From NCBI GenBank assembly GCA_963662155.1, contig OY759262.1, positions 67,411,203 through 67,475,202 of the forward strand: a stretch of DNA of 64,000 nt, given 5' to 3'. The stretch's first letter is position 1. Each line of letters starts with the position of its first letter. Source of the stretch: Lamellibrachia columna. Its lineage: Eukaryota; Annelida; Polychaeta; Sabellida; Siboglinidae. A program made the translations under genes and the position numbers. Positions 25,120 through 40,100 of the stretch are shown piece by piece. The notes beneath the pieces were generated by a model. The model did not search any database, was not told where the DNA came from, and worked only from the letters and a program-made list of their open reading frames with translations.

Positions 25120-28100
25120 CTATGACAGTGACAGTAGTTGGTGTTATTCTAGTAGGTTTACTGATAAGGGGTATGAATGCATGTTGAAACACTTGCATCT
25201 ATGTGATCTTGGGTTTCCGTATAACTACCATAATTAAGTAAATTAATATTAAAATCACCTATTATGACTGTAACATTGTTTATTTTCAACTTTAAGAGTT
25301 TGTATAATATTGATAACACGTTCTGTAAAAGCAGTAAAGCTTGTGTTAGGTGGTTGATAGACAACACTAACTATTGTATTAGGTGGTCGATAGACAACAC
25401 CAACTATTGTATTAGGTGGTTGATAGACAACACTAACTATTGTATTAGGTGGTGGATAGACAACACCAACTATTGTATTAGGTGGTTGATAGACAACACT
25501 AACTATTGTATTAGGTGGTCGATAGACAACACCAACTATTGCATTAGGTGGTTGATAGACAACACTAACTATTGTATTAGGTGGTTGATAGACAACACCA
25601 ACTATTGTATTAGGTGGTTGATAGACAACACCAACTATTGTATTAGGTGGTTGATAGACAACACTAACTATTGTATTAGGTGGTTGATAGACAACACTAA
25701 CTATTGTATTAGGTGGTCGATAGACAACACCAAATATTGTATTAGGTGGTCGATAGACAATACCAACTATTGTATTAGGTGGTCGATAGACAACACTAAC
25801 TATTGTATTAGGTGGTGGATAGACAACACCAACTATTGTATTAGGTGGTTGATAGACAACACTAACTATTGTATTAGGTGGTCGATAGACAACACCAACT
25901 ATTGCATTAGGTGGTTGATAGACAACACTAACTATTGTATTAGGTGGTTGATAGACAACACCAACTATTGTATTAGGTGGTTGATAGACAACACCAACTA
26001 TTGTATTAGGTGGTGGATAGACAACACCAACTATTGTATTAGGTGGTTGATAGACAACACTAACTATTGTATTAGGTGGTCGATAGACAACACCAACTAT
26101 TGCATTAGGTGGTTGATAGACAACACTAACTATTGTATTAGGTGGTTGATAGACAACACCAACTATTGTATTAGGTGGTCGATAGACAACACCAACTATT
26201 GTATTAGGTGGTTGATAGACAACACCAACTATTGTATTAGGTGGTTGATAGACAACACCAACTATTGTATTAGGTGGTCGATAGACAACACCAACTATTG
26301 TATTAGGTGGTCGATAGAAAACACTAACTATTGTATTAGGTGGTCGATAGACAACACCAACTATTGTATTAGGTGGTCGATAGAAAACACTAACTATTGT
26401 ATTAAGTGGTCGATAGACAACACCAACTATTGTATTAGGTGGTTGATAGACAACACTAACTATTGTATTAGGTGGTCGATAGACAACACCAACTATTGTA
26501 TTAGGTGGTCGATAGACAACACCAAATATTGTATTAGGTGGTTGATAGACAACACCAATTATTGTATTAGGTGGTTGATAGACAACACCAAATATTGTAT
26601 TAGGTGGTCGATAGACAACACCAACTATTGCATTAGGTGGTTGATAGACAACACCAACTATTGTATTAGGTGGTTGATAGACAACACCAACTATTGTATT
26701 AGGTGGTTGATAGACAACACCAAATATTGTATTAGGTGGTTGATAGACAACACCAACTATTGTATTAAGTGGTTGATAGACAACACTAACTATTGCATTA
26801 GGTGGTCGATAGACAACACCAACTATTGTATTAGGTGGTCAATAGACAACACCAAATATTGTATTAGGTGGTTGATAGACAACACCAACTATTGTATTAG
26901 GTGGTTGATAGACAACACCAACTATTGTATTAGGTGGTTGATAGACAACACTAACTATTGTATTAGGTGGTTGATAGACAACACCAACTATTGTATTAGG
27001 TGGTCGATAGACAACACCAAATATTGTATTAGGTGGTTGATAGACAACACCAACTATTGTATTAGGTGGTCGATAGACAACACCAACTATTGTATTAGGT
27101 GGTCGATAGACAACACCAACTATTGTATTAGGTGGTTGATAGACAACACCAACTATTGTATTAGGTGGTCGATAGACAACACCAACTATTGTATTAAGTG
27201 GTCGATAGACAACACTAACTATTGTATTAGGTGGTTGATAGACAACACCAACTATTGTATTAGGTGGTTGATAGACAACACCAACTATTGTTTTCTTGTT
27301 ACATGTCTTAGACTGAGCCTTGACGTCAGTAAAAAACATTCCAAATATTCATTTTATATTCATTTCTGGTAATTCTATATAATCATGGGATCTATGAACA
27401 TACAAAGATACCCCACCTCCCTTCTTGGAAGGTCTAGTCAAATGTACACTTTTGTACTCTGGCAATTCATATAGGTCAAGATTGTCATTATTTAACCAGG
27501 TTTCACTTAAACCAATGACTGAGAACCTGTTATAAATGAATGATAAGAAATCACTCAATTTGCCAATGTTCTTTGGTAAGCTTCTAATATTTAAATGCAT
27601 GAGAGAGAACTCTTCCACACTGAGATTATTTCTTTTTATAACATCATTAATGTCGTTCTCAAGATAATATTTAGTATTTGCAAAGTTATCTGTTGTAAGC
27701 AAATTACAATCTGGATCTATATTCCATATTGCAGCGTTACAATTTCCATAATCATGTTCATCACCTGCATATGTTAAAGTGGTATTAGATAACAGGCTCA
27801 TGGGAAAGATATGCAATACATACACATTTGTTGTATGAAAAGACTTGATTCATAACATTTGTTTTATTTACTCTAGAGATCCAAATCTTTTTTCTTTCTA
27901 CACAGTATGTATGTGTCCGCAAATTATTGGTGAAATTTAAAAACAATTATTGAAAATTTTTTCATCATTTAAACTTTTTCAAACTTTGACAAAACATAAT
28001 ATTTTGTTATTAAATTCACGTAATTCTTATTTTGGTTAATTACTGCAGGAATTGGTTTTTCAAATAGTGCAAATTTTATTTTAATCAGATGAAAAGTAAA

Positions 28101-31100
28101 ATATTTATTTGCATTCATGAAACCTGAACCAATTACATGATTCATTCACATCATCATCAGTTTGCATTCAGTACTTGCAAATTGTTACGTTTTGGTAACT
28201 GTTATAGGTGCACAGACCCAAAACCATTACTTTAGTTTCCCTTTACTTTGCCAACTGACCAGTTGTAGCAATGTGATCCACGAGATCTTGGAACTCTGCA
28301 GGAACGTCCGCTTGCTTCCACCGCTCGTTGTCCAAGATCAGACTGGCCAAGAGGATACAAGAAAGTAAACACAACTGACCATTACTTCTGACTACAACTG
28401 ACCATGCACTACTTGACCACTACTTGTGAGTGACCATAACTGACAACTACTTGTGAGTGACTACAACTAACAACTACTTGTGAGTGACCACAACTGACAA
28501 CTAATTGTGAGTGACCACAACTGAACACTACTTGTGAGTGACCACAACTGAACACTACTTGTGAGTGACCATAACTGAACACTACTTGTGAGTGACCATA
28601 ACTGAACACTACTTGTGAGTGACCATAACTGAACACTACTTGTGAGTGACTACAACTGAACACTACTTGTGAGTGACTACAACTGAACAATACTTGTGAG
28701 TGATTACAACTGACCACTACTTGTGAATAACTACTGACCACTACTTGAGTGACTACAACTGACCACTACTTATGAGTGACTACAACTTACCACTACTTGT
28801 GGGTGACTACAACTGACCACTACTTGTGTGAGTGACTACAACTGACCATTACATGCAAATGACTACAACTGAGCACTTCTTGTGAGACTATATCTGACCG
28901 TGACTACAACTTGCTTGTGAGTGACCACAACTGACAACTACTTGTGAATGACCACAACTGAACACTACTTGTGAGTGACCATAACTGAACACTACTTGTG
29001 AGTGACTACAACTGAGAACTACTTGTGAGTGACTACAACTGAGCACTACTTGTGAGTGACCATAACTGAACACTATTTGTGAGTGACTACAACTGAGCAC
29101 TACTTGTGAGTGACTACAACTGAGCACTACTTGTGTGTGACTACAACTGAGCACTACTTGTGTGTGACCACAACTGAACACTACTTGTGAGTGACCATAA
29201 CTGAACACTAATTTTGAGTGACTACAACTGAGCACTACTTGTGAGTGACTACAACCGAGCACTACTTGTGTGTGACCACAACTGAACACTACTTGTGAGT
29301 GACCACAACTGAACACTACTTGTAAGTGACCATAACTGAACACTACTTGTGAGTGACTACAACTGAACACTACTTGTGAGTGATTACAACTGACCACTAC
29401 TTATGAGTGACTACAACTTACCACTACTTGTGGGTGACTACAACTGACCACTACATGCAAATGACTACAACTGAGCACTTCTTGTGAGTGATTACAACTG
29501 ACCACTACTTATGAGTGACTACAACTGACCACTACTTATGAGTGACTACAACTGACCACTGCTTGTGAGTGACTACAACTGACTACTACTTGTGTGACTA
29601 TATCTGATTGTGACTACAGTGACTACAACTTGCTGTCAGAGAATGGTCACCAGTTAACATGTCATTGCTGTCATAGAACAGTCTGTGTCACCAGGCGACA
29701 TGTCCTTGGTGTCAGAGAATGGTCTGTGTCACCAGTCGACATGTCCTTGCTGTCAGAGAATGGTCCGTGTCACCAGTCAACATGTCCTTGCTGTCAGAGA
29801 ATGGTCCCTGTCACCAGTCGACATGTCCTTGGTGTCAGAGAATGGTCCCCATCACCAGTCCACATGTCCTTGCTGTCAGAGAATAGTCTGTGTCACCAGT
29901 CGACATGTCCTTGCTGTCAGAGAATGGTCCCTGTCACCAGTCGACATGTCCTTGCTGTCAGAGAATGGTCCATGTCACCAGTCAACATGTCCTTGCTGTC
30001 AGAGAATGGTCCCTGTCACCAGTCCACATGTACTTGACAGGTAAAGATCCTCACCAGGTTGTGCGATGTTTGAGGATGTGAACAGATATGTCCAACAGAG
30101 ACATGTGCTACTAGAACAAACTCCACACCAGGCACTTTCTCAGTAATATATAATATTAACAATCCACTATATCTTATTTTTACAAATACAAAATTATTTC
30201 ATTTAATTAGAAAATTACTAAACCAATGTTTTGGTAGAATAAGTTTATTATAATGTTAGTTTGTGTAATTTCTGAGGTATCACTTTCAATGAGTGTGTTT
30301 ATCAAGATTCACCAGATAACATAAACACAAAATAAAAAACAAACTTGTATCATTGACATTCACATTTTCAATATTAAATATTAACGGATACAGCAGAAGC
30401 TATGCCATACCTGAGCTTGATTTTTCTTTCTTCATGAAATCTGTTCACAAATTTGTTGACCTGAGAAGTAGAAAATTTCAGTATGAAAGTATTAGTGGCT
30501 AATCTCTTGCAACATAAATGCTTAGTAAAAAATGTAGAAAAGAAGCTCTGTTATCCAGTTATTTTAGCAAAGTTTAAGATCATGATCCCATCATGCCAAA
30601 TCAATCAATCCATTCATGCCAAAATCCATTTATGCCATGATCCAATCATATCATGATCCATTCATGCCAAGATCCATTTATGCTGATCCCTTCATAGGCT
30701 ACCTGGCTCTGTAGACTGGTCCGTAGTGACATGCTCCTGTGACCACAGAGTGCCTGGGTGTCTGTCACAAAGCCCTCAATGACACGAGACAACTGCACAA
30801 ACTCACAGGCCGCCAACTTCTCCAGAGAGCCGTCCTACAATATACAATCAACTACAACCAACCACTACATCAGTGCCACTGATAAATTTACAACCGTTTT
30901 GGCTAAAAGAAGTAAATAATAGTTGTTGGATCACAGTAAACAAGTTATTGTGTTAGCTTGTAAGTTGATACCAGACTTGGTGACATTCGTATTGAAGAGT
31001 GTTATTGAAGAGCTATAACTGTAGAATCTGTACAAATGTGTTGCAAGTTTGTATTGCACAGAACCATTACATAGGAAAATGAAAAGCCTGGAGATAGTTG

Positions 31101-34100
31101 TCATTCTAACATAGTTGTCATTCTAACATAGTTGTCATTCTAACATAATGGTAGTTGCTGTGTTTGAATGACAACCTACCTTGCCCCGAGCAAGCATCAG
31201 TTTGACACATCTGTCGTGTGCGTAGTCACACAAGTAACAGAGCATGTCCCTCACTTTGCTGCACACTTTCAGACGGTCATCTGTTGACATTAACATGTCC
31301 ACATCGCCACCACTGGCAACAGTAACATGCAACATTCACACAATCAGCCAACATTACAAGAACAACTGATAAGACATGTCCATTTTGTTAACACTGGTAA
31401 CAGTGACCCGCAACAGTCACAAAGATGGCCAACATTACAAGAACAACTGACATTATTATAAGACTCAAATTCCAAAGAGAAAGAGAGCACTGGGGCAAGT
31501 CTGGAGAAAGCCAAGAGTTAGAGAGAGAGCACTGGGACAAGTACGAATAAAGCCTTGTGTCAGAGAGAGCACTGGGACAAGTATGGATAAAGCCTTGTGT
31601 TAGAGACAGCACTGGGGCAAGTCTGGAGATTTTTGGCATTTACGTTGCCGGTAGTACAACCTATTACAAGTTTTAATACATATCTACAATCTAGTAATTC
31701 TGAAATGGATACAAAGACTGTGTGAACTGAAATAGAGATGGACCAGACCGTCATTAGTGATGACAGGCTAGCCTCCTGAACTCAATGTAGTTTCACAATG
31801 TACATGTGTCTACAAATATGATGCTCCAGCTTGCAATCACTAGTAGTAGGTATAATTACTTGTCAGCAGAGCTGTGAAAACATTTATTGAATAGCAATTT
31901 GGAAATAATTGAACACACAATGTTTCACTACAAACTTACGTGGTTAAGTGATAAGTGTTTTCTTGTGTTGAATCTCCACCACAAGTTGTGTGGCTTAACA
32001 CAGTCTCAACATCCTCATCTTCCTCTTCCATCATCTCATCTTGAAGCTGACCACCAACATCATGTGATGTCTGCAATTGTTCACCCAATGAAGGCAGGTC
32101 TAACAAGGCACTGATGCTCCAAGACATCACCTGAAACAACCAGGTCTAACAAGGTACTGATGCTCCAAGACATCACCTGAAACAACCAGGTCTAACAAGG
32201 TAATGATGCTCCAAGACATCACCTGAAACAACCAGGTCTAACAAGGCACTGATGCTCCAAGACATCACCTGAAACAACCAGGTCTAACAAGGCACTGATG
32301 CTCCAAGACATCACCTGAAACAACCAGGTCTAACAAGGCACTGATGCTCCAAGACATCACCTGAAACAACCAGGTCTAACAAGGTAATGATGCTCCAAGA
32401 CATCACCTGAAACAACCAGGTCTAACAAGGCACTGATGCTCCAAGACATCACCTGAAACAACCAGGTCTAACAAGGCACTGATGCTCCAAGACATCACCT
32501 GAAACAACCAGGTCTAACAAGGTAATGATGCTCCAAGACATCACCTGAAACAACGAGGTCTAACAAGGCACTGATGCTCCAAGACATCACCTGAAACAAC
32601 GAGGTCTAACAAGGCACTGATGCTCCAAGACATCACCTGAAACAACCAGGTCTAACAAGGTAATGATGCTCCAAGACATCACCTGAAACAACCAGGTCTA
32701 ACAAATATATGTTGTTACATAGCACGGTATCCAGTCCTTGGGGTGTATGAGGTGACAGGGTGGGGTAGTACCTCTGGCTGGGGGGTTGCCATGTCCTTTT
32801 CAGGAGAGCTCGTCCACCTTTGGTCTCCACCCTGCACTCAGCTCTCACCTGTGGCTCCCCGTAGCTGTTTGCATGCGACAGAGGCCACAGCCCGGGCAAC
32901 GGCTTTGGCAGGCCGGCTAAACCAGGTGAGGGTAGCCGACGGGTCTCAAATCCTCGGTGAGCTAGGGCTTGTCTACCTAAGCATGTGTCATCCACCCATC
33001 CCATCCCAATCATCATCTTCCAGTCCAGCGATGAAGCGGTAGGTGTGGGTACACTGGCAGCCGTAGCTGCAAACCTGCACACAGGTCGCTCAGGCCATAT
33101 GGTCGCTCTTCACTGACATGGAGCAGCAGTGGAGTTCGGCAGCCACCTGAGCGACTGAGCAGCCCTATTCAGGAATGCACTGCTCACCTCCTGGCATGAG
33201 GAAGGGGCTAGAAAATCCTACTTCAGCGGTTAAAACTCAAAGAAAAAGACGAGGATTTTTCCTCTCACCCTTGGCACATGGAACGTGCGCACACTCCTGG
33301 ACAGAGACAATGTGGACAGACCTCAAAGAAAAACCGTTCTGGTTGGAAAGGAACTCGCCAGATACAACATCGACATCGCAGCCTTGAGTGAGACCCGGCT
33401 TGCAGGAAAAGGCGAGCTTTATGAAAGGGGCTCTGTCTACACCTTCTTTTGGAGTGGCCGAGGAAGTGAAGAGTGACGTGAGGCTGGTGTTGGCTTTGCA
33501 GTGAAGACAGCTCTTGTTGGCAAGCTGGCTGGACCTCCCAATGGATTGAACGACAGGCTGATGACCATGAAACTCCCCCTCTCGTTTGGAAGGAATGAAG
33601 TGAAGTTCAAATTCTATGAGGAACTTCACTCTGCCATTGCTGCAGTTCCGAAAGCGGACAAGCTCATCATTCTTGGTGACTTCAATGCTAGAGTCGGCTC
33701 TGACAACGTCTCCTGGGTTGGGGTCATTGGAGAGTATGGAGTGGGCCACTGCAATAGCAACGGTCTCCTACTGCTCCAGACCTGTGCAGAGCATGAACTA
33801 CTGATCACCAACACAGTCTTCTGCCTCCCTACCCAAAACAGGACGTCATGGATGCACCCTCGATCTAAGCACTGGCATCTAATTGAGGAAGAGGGACAGG
33901 CAGGATGTGCGGGTGACGAAGTCTATGTGCAGCGCTGATTGCTGGACAGACCACCGCCTCATCATCACCAAGCTCAACATCCGAGTCCAACCTAAAAGAC
34001 GCCCGCAAGGCAAGAAGGCTCCAAAAAGGCTTAACATCACCTAACTGAAGAACACCAACACCAAACAGTGTTTTGTGGACAACTTGGAAGTACGTCTGGA

Positions 34101-37100
34101 ATCCACCCCTCTGGACAGCCAGAATGTGAAGGCCGACTGGGCGACCCTCAGAGAGCTGGTCTACAACACAGCTACTGAGATCCTGGGGCCCTGACCAGAA
34201 AGCACAAGGACTGGTTTGACGAAAACTGCGACGAGATCAAGCAGCAACTGGATGAGAAACACTGTCTCCATCAAGTAGCCCCAAGTCCACGTCAAAGAAA
34301 GATGCATACAACACCATACGCAAAACTGTACAGCAGAAACTCCTTCAGATGCAAGACACTTGGCTGAGAAACAAAGCTGATGTGATCCAAAGCTACGAAA
34401 TGGCCAAAGCTTCTAAATGACAGCCAGAGGATTCGTACCTGGGTTCTCTCGATTAAGAGAGAGAGACGTTCTAACTGCTAGGCCCCGTGCCCCATATAAG
34501 AATGCAATGAAGACGTTCTAACTGCTAGGCTACCATGCCCCATGCCCCACATAACAAGGCACTGATGACGTTCTAACTGCTAGGCTACCATGCCCCATGC
34601 CCCACATAACAAGGCACTGATGACATTCTAACTGCTAGGCTACCATGCCCCATATAACAAGGCACTGATGACGTTCTAACTGCTAGGCTACCATGCCCCA
34701 TGCCCCACATAACAAGGCACTGATGACGTTCTAACTGCTAGGTTACCGTGCCCCTTACCCCACATAACAAGGCACTGATGACATTCTAACTGCTAGGCTA
34801 CCATGCCCCATGCCCCACATAACAAGGCACTGATGACGTTCTAACTGCTAGGCTACCATGCCCCATGCCCCACATAACAAGGCACTGATGACATTCTAAC
34901 TGCTAGGTTACCGTGCTCCATGCCCCACATAACAAGGCACTGATGACATTCTAACTGCTAGGCTACCATGCCCCATGCCCCACATAACAAGGCACTGATG
35001 ACGTTCTAACTGCTAGGCTACCATGCTCCATGCCCCACATAACAAGGCACTGATGACGTTCTAACTGCTAGGCTACCGTGCCCCATGCCCCACATAACAA
35101 GGCACTGATGACATTCTAACTGCTAGGCTACCGTGCCCCTTACCCCACATAACAAGGCACTGATGACGTTCTAACTGCTAGGCTACCATGCCCCATGCCC
35201 CACATAACAAGGCACTGATGACGTTCTAACTGCTAGGCTACCATGCCCCATGCCCCACATAACAAGGCACTGATGACATTCTAACTGCTAGGCTACCGTG
35301 CTCCATGCCCCACATAACAAGGCACTGATGACGTTCTAACTGCTAGGCTACCATGCCCCATGCCCCACATAACAAGGCACTGATGACATTCTAACTGCTA
35401 GGCTACCGTGCTCCATGCCCCACATAACAAGGCACTGATGACGTTCTAACTGCTAGGCTACCATGCCCCATGCCCCACATAACAAGGCACTGATGACATT
35501 CTAACTGCTAGGTTACCGTGCCCCATGCCCCACATAACAAGGCACTGATGACATTCTAACTGCTAGGCTACCGTGCCCCTTACCCCACATAACAAGGCAC
35601 TGATGACGTTCTAACTGCTAGGCTACCGTGCTCCATGCCCCACATAACAAGGCACTGATGACGTTCTAACTGCTAGGCTACCATGCCCCATGCCCCACAT
35701 AACAATGCACTGATGACGTTCTAACTGCTAGGCTACCATGCCCCATGCCCCACATAACAAGGCACTGATGACATTCTAACTGCTAGGTTACCGTGCCCCA
35801 TGCCCCACATAACAAGGCACTGATGACATTCTAACTGCTAGGCTACCGTGCCCCTTACCCCACATAACAAGGCACTGATGACGTTCTAACTGCTAGGCTA
35901 CCATGCCCCATGCCCCACATAACAAGGCACTGATGACGTTCTAACTGCTAGGCTACCGTGCTCCATGCCCCACATAACAAGGCACTGATGACATTCTAAC
36001 TGCTAGGCTACCGTGCTCCATGCCCCACATAACAAGGCACTGATGACGTTCTAACTGCTAGGCTACCATGCCCCATATAACAAGGCACTGATGACGTTCT
36101 AACTGCTAGGTTACCGTGCCCCTTACCCCACATAACAAGGCACTGATGACGTTCTAACTGCTAGGCTACCATGCCCCATGCCCCACATAACAAGGCACTG
36201 ATGACGTTCTAACTGCTAGGCTACCATGCCCCATGTCCCACATAACAAGGCACTGATGACATTCTAACTGCTAGGTTACCGTGCCCCATGCCCCACATAA
36301 CAAGGCACTGATGACGTTCTAACTGCTAGGCTACCATGCCCCATATAACAAGGCACTGATGACGTTCTAACTGCTAGGTTACCGTGCCCCTTACCCCACA
36401 TAACAAGGCACTGATGACGTTCTAACTGCTAGGCTACCATGCCCCATGCCCCACATAACAAGGCACTGATGACGTTCTAACTGCTAGGCTACCATGCCCC
36501 ATGCCCCACATAACAAGGCACTGATGACGTTCTAACTGCTAGGTTACCGTGCCCCTTACCCCACATAACAAGGCACTGATGACATTCTAACTGCTAGGCT
36601 ACCATGCCCCACATAACAAGGCACTGATGACGTTCTAACTGCTAGGCTACCATGCCCCATGCCCCACATAACAAGGCACTGATGACATTCTAACTGCTAG
36701 GCTACCATGCTCCATGCCCCACATAACAAGGCACTGATGACATTCTAACTGCTAGGCTACCATGCTCCATGCCCCACATAACAAGGCACTGGTGACATTC
36801 TAACTGCTAGGCTACCATGCCCCATGCCCCACATAACAAGGCACTGATGACATTCTAACTGCTACGCTACCATGCCCCACATAACAAGGCACTGATGACA
36901 TTCTAACTGCTAGGCTACCATGCCCCATGCCCCACATAACAAGGCACTGATGACATTCTAACTGCTAGGCTACCGTGCCCCATGCCCCACATAACAAGGC
37001 ACTGATGACATTCTAACTGCTAGGCTACCGTGCCCCATGCCCCACATAACAAGGCACTGATGACGTTCTAACTGCTAGGTTACCGTGCCCCTTACCCCAC

Positions 37101-40100
37101 ATAACAAGGCACTGATGCTCATATCACCTGAACCGGCCCAGTCAGTGTTAATGTGTTCACTGCCACTGTGCAGTATGACAACATCCATTTATACTCACAT
37201 CAATGAACTGGTAAACTGTTGACACACAGGTAGTCTGTGTCTCGTGTACCCCCATGTCTAATGTGCTCCCTAAGTCTCATGTACCCCCTGTGTATCATGT
37301 ATCCCTGTGTCTCCTATACACCCATATGCCTCTTGTGCCCAGTGGCTCTTGCACCCCTGTGACTCCTGTACACTCTGCACCTTTGTCTCCTGTACCCCCT
37401 GCACCCTTGTGTCTCCTGTGCCTCCTGCACCTTTGTCTCCTGTACTCCACTGCACCCTTGTGTCTCCTGTACCCCCTGCACCCTTGTGTCTCCTGTATCC
37501 CCTGCACCCTTGTGTCTCCTGTATCCCCTGCACCCTTGTGTCTCCTGTACCCCCATTCACCTTTGTCTCCTGTATCCCCTGCACCCTTGTGTCTCCTGTA
37601 CCCCCTGCAACCTTGTATCTCCTTTACCCCCTGCAACCTTGTATCTCCTGTACCCCCTGCAACCTTGTATCTCCTGTATCCCCTGCAACCTTGTATCTCC
37701 TGTACCCCCTGCAACCTTGTATCTCCTGTACCCCCTGCACCCTTGTCTCCTGTATCCCCTGGAACCTTGTATCTCCTGTACCCCCTGCACCCTTGTCTCC
37801 TGTATCCCCTGCAACCTTGTATCTCCTGTACCCCCTGCACCCTTGTCTCCTGTATCCCCTGCAACCTTTTATCTCCTGTACCCCCTGCACCCTTGTCTCC
37901 TGTATCCCCTGCAACCTTGTATCTCCTGTACCCCCTGCACCCTTGTCTCCTGTATCCCCTGCACCCTTGTATCTCCTGTACCCCCTGCACCCTTGTCTCC
38001 TGTATCCCCTGGAACCTTGTATCTCCTGTACCCCCTGCACCCTTGTCTCCTGTACCCCCTGCACCCTTGTCTCCTGTACCCCCTGCACCCTTGTATCTCC
38101 TGTACCCCCTGCACCCTTGTATCTCCTGTACCCCCTGCACCCTTGTATCTCCTGTACCCCCATTAAGTGAATGTTTGGCTGGTTTTGGAAGCATTCAGCT
38201 GTATTTACTTGATTCAGTCATAATTCACATCATATCAACATAAGTGATATGATGTGAATTATGGACACTGTGACATGTATAAATGGCAATGACCTCATGA
38301 TGGAAAGTCACATACGTAAATGACAATAATCTCACATTTGACACACTGACACAAGTAAATGATAGTGTCCTCACCTTGGACACAGTGACTCAGGTAAATG
38401 ACAGTGATCTCACCTTGGTTCTCCGAAGGACAGTAAGCAAGTTGGAAAAGACTTGACCAAGAAGCTGCAGCCATTGTGTGTAGTCAAGGAGTCGCATCTG
38501 GTCTGCCAGCCTTCACATACAACACAAACATCTGGTCTGCCAGCCTTCACATACAACACAAACATCTGGTCTGCCAGCCTTCACATACAACACAAACATC
38601 TGGTCTGCCAGCCTTCACATACAACACAAACATCTGGTCTGCCAGCCTTCACATACAACACAAACATCTGGTCTGCCAGCCTTCACATACAACACAAACA
38701 CACTTGTTATAATAACAATATTAATACAGCATTTTTAAAAGCGCTAATTCCCACTATATGGATCAATGCGCTGTATAAGGTAAAAAATACTATACACATG
38801 GTATAAAATACTATTTAAATATAAACACACATGTGTAAACACTGAATAAATAAATAAAATTATTTTAGAAAAGAAATAAATAAATCAAAATAATTTAGAA
38901 AACCTTAAAATCTGGTGAGAATCCTAAGGCAAAATTAATGTATATCACAAATAGTCCATCCACAGTGTCCATCACATAATGTTCTCATCATTTACATATA
39001 TTTGAAGTGACTAATAAAAAGGTGAGTCTTTAAAAACTTCCTAAAACAAAAAAACAATTGTTAGCGTCTTGGAATTACGAATGTCTGCGGGCAATGAATT
39101 CCAAAGTTGAGGCGCTGTTGTTCCAAATGCAACACAAACACACTTGTTAGGCTTCACATACAACACCAACACACTTGTTAGGCTTCACTTACAACACAAA
39201 CACACTTGTTAGGCTTCACATGCAACACAAACACACTTTAGGCTTCACAATCTTGTTGCATTCATAAATATGTACATCTATTTCTTGTTAGGCTTCACAT
39301 ACAACACAAACACATTTGTTAGGCTTCACGCATGACACAAACGCACTTGTTAGGTTTCTCATACAACACAATGACATTTGTTAGACTTCACATACAACAC
39401 ACACATTTGTTAGGCTTCACATGACACAAACACACTTGTTAGGCTTCACATACAACACAAACACACTTGTTAGACTTCACCTTCAACACAAACACACTTT
39501 AGGCTTCACAATCTTGTCACATTCATAAATATGTACATCTATTTCTGTCAAGTTATGAATACCATGAAATTGCACTGAATTCTTACAATTACCAACATCA
39601 TAGCTGGCTAGGATTAATAATGAATATATGCTAATAATATGCTAATATATGCTAATGTAAATGATAGATGATGAATACAAACATGTAAATCGACAATTAT
39701 TGATCAGTGGATAGTCATCGCATTTGTAAGAAAATAACCCCAAGAAATAATAAAAGCTTCCAAATACAGTGGATGGCCTCATTTTTAAATGAAAACTCAT
39801 GAATATATGTGAGAAATGAAACCTAACTGTAACATGCTACCTTATTTGTGCAACTTTTGTATGTAGTTTTTTTCAAATCATCAGACAAACTATTAAGTTA
39901 GCTAATTTTGGTCAAACATTACAAACATTAATTGAAGTCAAAATGGAAATGCTGAAAACTTATAAATTTCAACCTTGGAGAAATGTTGTAACTGAGGATG
40001 GAAGTTATGTCCACGATCGGCATTCACCCGCAAAGTGTTTATAATTTTGGATATCCACTATTTTGAACCTTACCAGATTTAACGCCTCATGTCAATTCTT

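Larger units (their letters stand above)
22200..27830 (-). mobile_element. Non-LTR retrotransposon with three internal arrays
   Basis: Minus strand. Endonuclease at 27825-27349 ([23 protein letters not shown]), then a 33-bp array made of its GVVYRPPNT motif, then [11 protein letters not shown] (near 25230) and [18 protein letters not shown] microsatellite follows, then SDHLPIF near 24960 and a linker with [13 protein letters not shown]. After a 45-bp array come reverse-transcriptase [20 protein letters not shown] (23158 down) and the C-terminal [20 protein letters not shown] (about 22740) and LPDIFN (about 22370). A 62-bp segment is triplicated at 22756-22941. Many frame breaks make it inactive. 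Confidence 0.85.

Noticed and set aside
25264..27372. 702-codon open frame on the plus strand (repeating [11 protein letters not shown])
   Set aside because: It lies antisense to a LINE endonuclease, and the 33-bp unit has no stop in this frame, so length is an artefact of periodicity.
37132..37136. Alternative first border for the 31940-32130 exon at the TTCAG near 37132
   Set aside because: The sequence after it has an in-frame TGA and runs into the 55-bp array; it is a decayed copy.
37254..38243. Proline/cysteine-rich 329-residue ORF, collagen-like at first sight
   Set aside because: All six frames are open over the C-rich 24/26-bp array.
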